Positions 60,744-64,000 of a stretch of DNA of 64,000 bases are shown here, in pieces (position 1 is the first letter of the stretch; the number at the start of each line of letters is the position of its first letter). A program made the position numbers and the translations under genes. This DNA is from Nipponacmea schrenckii (taxonomy: Eukaryota; Mollusca; Gastropoda; Lottiidae): assembly GCA_030562195.1 (NCBI GenBank), contig JAUJPP010000007.1, forward strand, positions 17,481,769 to 17,545,768, given 5' to 3'. The notes below the pieces were generated by a model that saw nothing but the letters and a program-made list of their open reading frames with translations, searched no databases and was not told where the DNA came from.

Positions 60744-61712
60744 GTAAGTTTTCCTTTTTATTTAATTAGAATATCATCATGATCATTATCGTCTTTTTTT
60801 TCAATCAACAGGAGCTTCATTTAAGTTTCTCATGAGTCAAGAGATAGTTTCTACATGATAGGCTTTAAGTCAGTTTGAATTTAAAATGATCTAAGATTCT
60901 AAGATGTTGAAACTGACTCGAGACTCCCGATTGTTCAAGATTCTGCAAGACATATAACCAAATACAGTTACGACAATAAACTCTCTCTTTACATGGGCCA
61001 GAATTAGGTCCGAATACACAGGGACATGCTCCTGTCTAACATAATAAAACATTATCATCATCATTGTCATTGTCTTTGTTATTGTTATTGTCAATATGTA
61101 CTGTAAGATTGAAAACATAAACAGTACAATATTATCATCATCGTGAGCACCAACAGCAGCAATAGCATCATCATCACTGAAGCTGAAGTGGGGACCAAAA
61201 GCAGGCAGCTTTCGAAAGCTATATTCAACACAGATAATTACATTAAAATGGATTTAGATCAGATTTATCTTAAAATACTAATATTACATGTTGGAAGTTC
61301 TCTTAGATTTATGTTTTGAATAATAAAGAGGTTTAAAACTTCAATTTGCGACCTATATACCGTTTGTTTTTGTATATCTGAAATAATTTCATAATCGTTT
61401 TCTACTACCTTCTTCACTACAACCTTGAGAATGATTCAGATACCCCAGCGCACGAAATTAAACGTACAATTCGATTAAATTATAATATAAATTAAATATA
61501 AGTTTGTTTTCAATTTTATTTCAGACATAGATGAAAGAATTTTACATAGACAATAGTAAATTGATATTAGCCACATTTCAAATGTTATAGACAGTTTTTA
61601 AATTAGAAATGATTAATATCGCAAATTGACACAGACAAATTTTCAATATTAAATTTGACAACTTTGGGATTCGCCAAGCCATATTATCAATGAATATTAC
61701 CATATTCATATT

Positions 61713-63869
61713 ACAGATACAATATATACAATAATATTACAGATACAATATATACTTAATAATATTACAGATACAATATATACTTAATAATATTACAGAT
61801 ACAATATATACTTAATAATATTACAGATACAATATATACTTAATAATATTACAGATACAATATATACTTAATAATATTACAGATACAATATATACTTAAT
61901 AATATTACAGATACAATATATACTTAATAATATAACATATACAATATATACTTAATAATATTACAGATACACATATATACTTAATAATATTACAGATACA
62001 ATATATACTTAATAATATTACAGATACAATATATACTTAATAATATAACATATACAATATATACTTAATAATATTACAGATACAATATATACTTAATAAT
62101 ATTACAGATACAATATATACTTAATAATATTACAGATACAATATATACTTAATAATATTATAGATACAATATATACTTAATAATATTACAGATACAATAT
62201 ATACTTAATAATATTACAGATACAATATATACTTAATAATATTACAGATACAATATATACTTAATAATATTACAGATATAATATATACTTAATAATATTA
62301 CAGATACAATATATACTTAATAATATTACAGATACAATATATACTTAATAATATTATAGATACAATATATACTTAATAATATAACATATACAATATATAC
62401 TTAATAATATTACAGATACAATATATACTTAATAATATTACATATACAATATATACTTAATAATATTACAGATACAATATATACTTAATAATATTAAGAT
62501 ACAATATATACTTAATAATATAACAAATACAATATATACTTAATAATATTACGATACAATATATACTTAATAATATTACAGATACAATATATACTTAATA
62601 ATATTACAGATACAATATATACTTAATAATATTACAGATACAATATATACTTAATAATATTACAGATACAATATATACTTAATAATATTACAGATACAAT
62701 ATATACTTAATAATATTACAGATACAATATATACTTAATAATATTACAGATACAATATATACGTTAATAATATTACAGATATAATATATACTTAATAATA
62801 TTACAGATACAATATATACTTAATAATATAACAGATACAATATATACTTAATAATATTACAGATACAATATATACTTAATAATATTACAGATACAATATA
62901 TACTTAATAATATTACAGATACAATATATACTTAATAATATTACAGATACAATATATACTTAATAATATTACAGATACAATATATACTTAATAATATAAC
63001 AGATACAATATATACTTAATAATATTACAGATACAATATATACTTAATAATATTATAGATACAATATATACTTAATAATATTATAGATACAATATATACT
63101 TAATAATATTACAGATACAATATATACTTAATAATATTACAGATACAATATATACTTAATAATATTACAGATACAATATATACTTAATAATATTACAGAT
63201 ACAATATATACTTAATAATATTACAGATACAATATATACTTAATAATATTACAGATACAATATATACTTAATAATATTACAGATACAATATATACTTAAT
63301 AATATTACAGATACAATATATACTTAATAATATTACAGATACAATATATACTTAATAATATTACAGATACAATATATACTTAATAATATTACAGATACAA
63401 TATATACTAATAATATTACAGATACAATATATACTTAATAATATTACAGATACAATATATACTTAATAATATTACAGATACAATATATACTTAATAATAT
63501 TACAGATACGATATATACTATATTATATTACAGATACAATATATACTTAATAATGTTACAGATACGATATATACTTAATAATATTACAGATACAATATAT
63601 ACTTAATAATATAACAGATACAATATATACTTAATAATATTACAGATACAATATATACTTAATAATATTACAGATACAATATTTACTTGAAAATATTACA
63701 GATACAATATATACTTAATAATATAACAGATACAATATATACTTAATAATATTATAGATACAATATATACTTAATAAATTACAGATACAAAATATACTTA
63801 ATAATATTACAGATACAATATATACTTAATAATATTACAGATACAATATATACTTAATAATATTACAGA
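61713..63869. repeat. 28-bp AT-rich minisatellite, about 77 copies
   Basis: Unit is acagatacaatatatactta plus ataatatt. Very uniform, with sporadic acagat to atagat or acatat variants and a few 1-2-bp deletions. Ends near the right edge of the window, so it is complete within it. Confidence 0.95.
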
Positions 63870-64000
63870 TATGTACTTGATACTATTACAACATGGAACT
63901 GTAGTTTATTTGATTAAAATATGGATCCATTAAAACTATCCAATAATATTATATTATAGTTGGATTATATTTTATTATGAAGTTATATTTTAAATTTCTT

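Overview
The window is eukaryotic: an AT-rich animal genome with genes split by GT-AG introns, several tandem-repeat arrays, tRNA-derived SINEs and decayed LINEs. The gene content (FAM184 coiled-coil protein, FMRFamide-receptor-like GPCRs, a secreted heme peroxidase with thrombospondin repeats) and the SINE style fit a lophotrochozoan, most likely a mollusc (inference). All gene models below were built by hand from splice sites and reading phase. Most long open frames in the window are by-products of tandem arrays whose period is a multiple of three.

Layout. 1-8460: no gene seen; a TTAA-flanked MITE (1383-1873), a reverse-transcriptase relic (about 1900-2490, minus) and a 36-bp minisatellite (3156-5734). 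8461-21446 (+): the last nine visible exons of a FAM184-family gene, with an L2-like LINE relic, a minisatellite made from that LINE's own coding sequence, a 51-bp array and SINEs in its introns. The last intron is packed with a 31-bp array whose unit carries a consensus 5' splice site. 21927-22804: a 31-32-bp array between two convergent genes. 24088-25438 (-): peptide GPCR 1. 29359-32334 (+): a four-exon gene for a small secreted, Cys-containing, probably helical protein that I do not recognise. Its intron-phase pattern resembles four-helix cytokine genes. 35430-37285 (+): peptide GPCR 2, a paralogue of GPCR 1 with the same intron position and phase, an intronic MITE, and a 54-bp array in its probable 3' UTR. 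39814-50370 (+): a 13-exon secreted animal heme peroxidase of 857 residues ending in two thrombospondin type-1-like repeats; its introns hold a long foldback element and two SINE copies, one with a 15-bp target-site duplication. 51067-51227 and 60712-60743 (+): two possible alternative first coding exons, both ending in phase 2, of a gene that continues to the right. 61713-63869: a 28-bp AT-rich array.

How it fits together: the two GPCRs are diverged duplicates in head-to-head orientation about 10 kb apart, with the unknown secreted-protein gene between them. No functional link between the genes can be read from the sequence.
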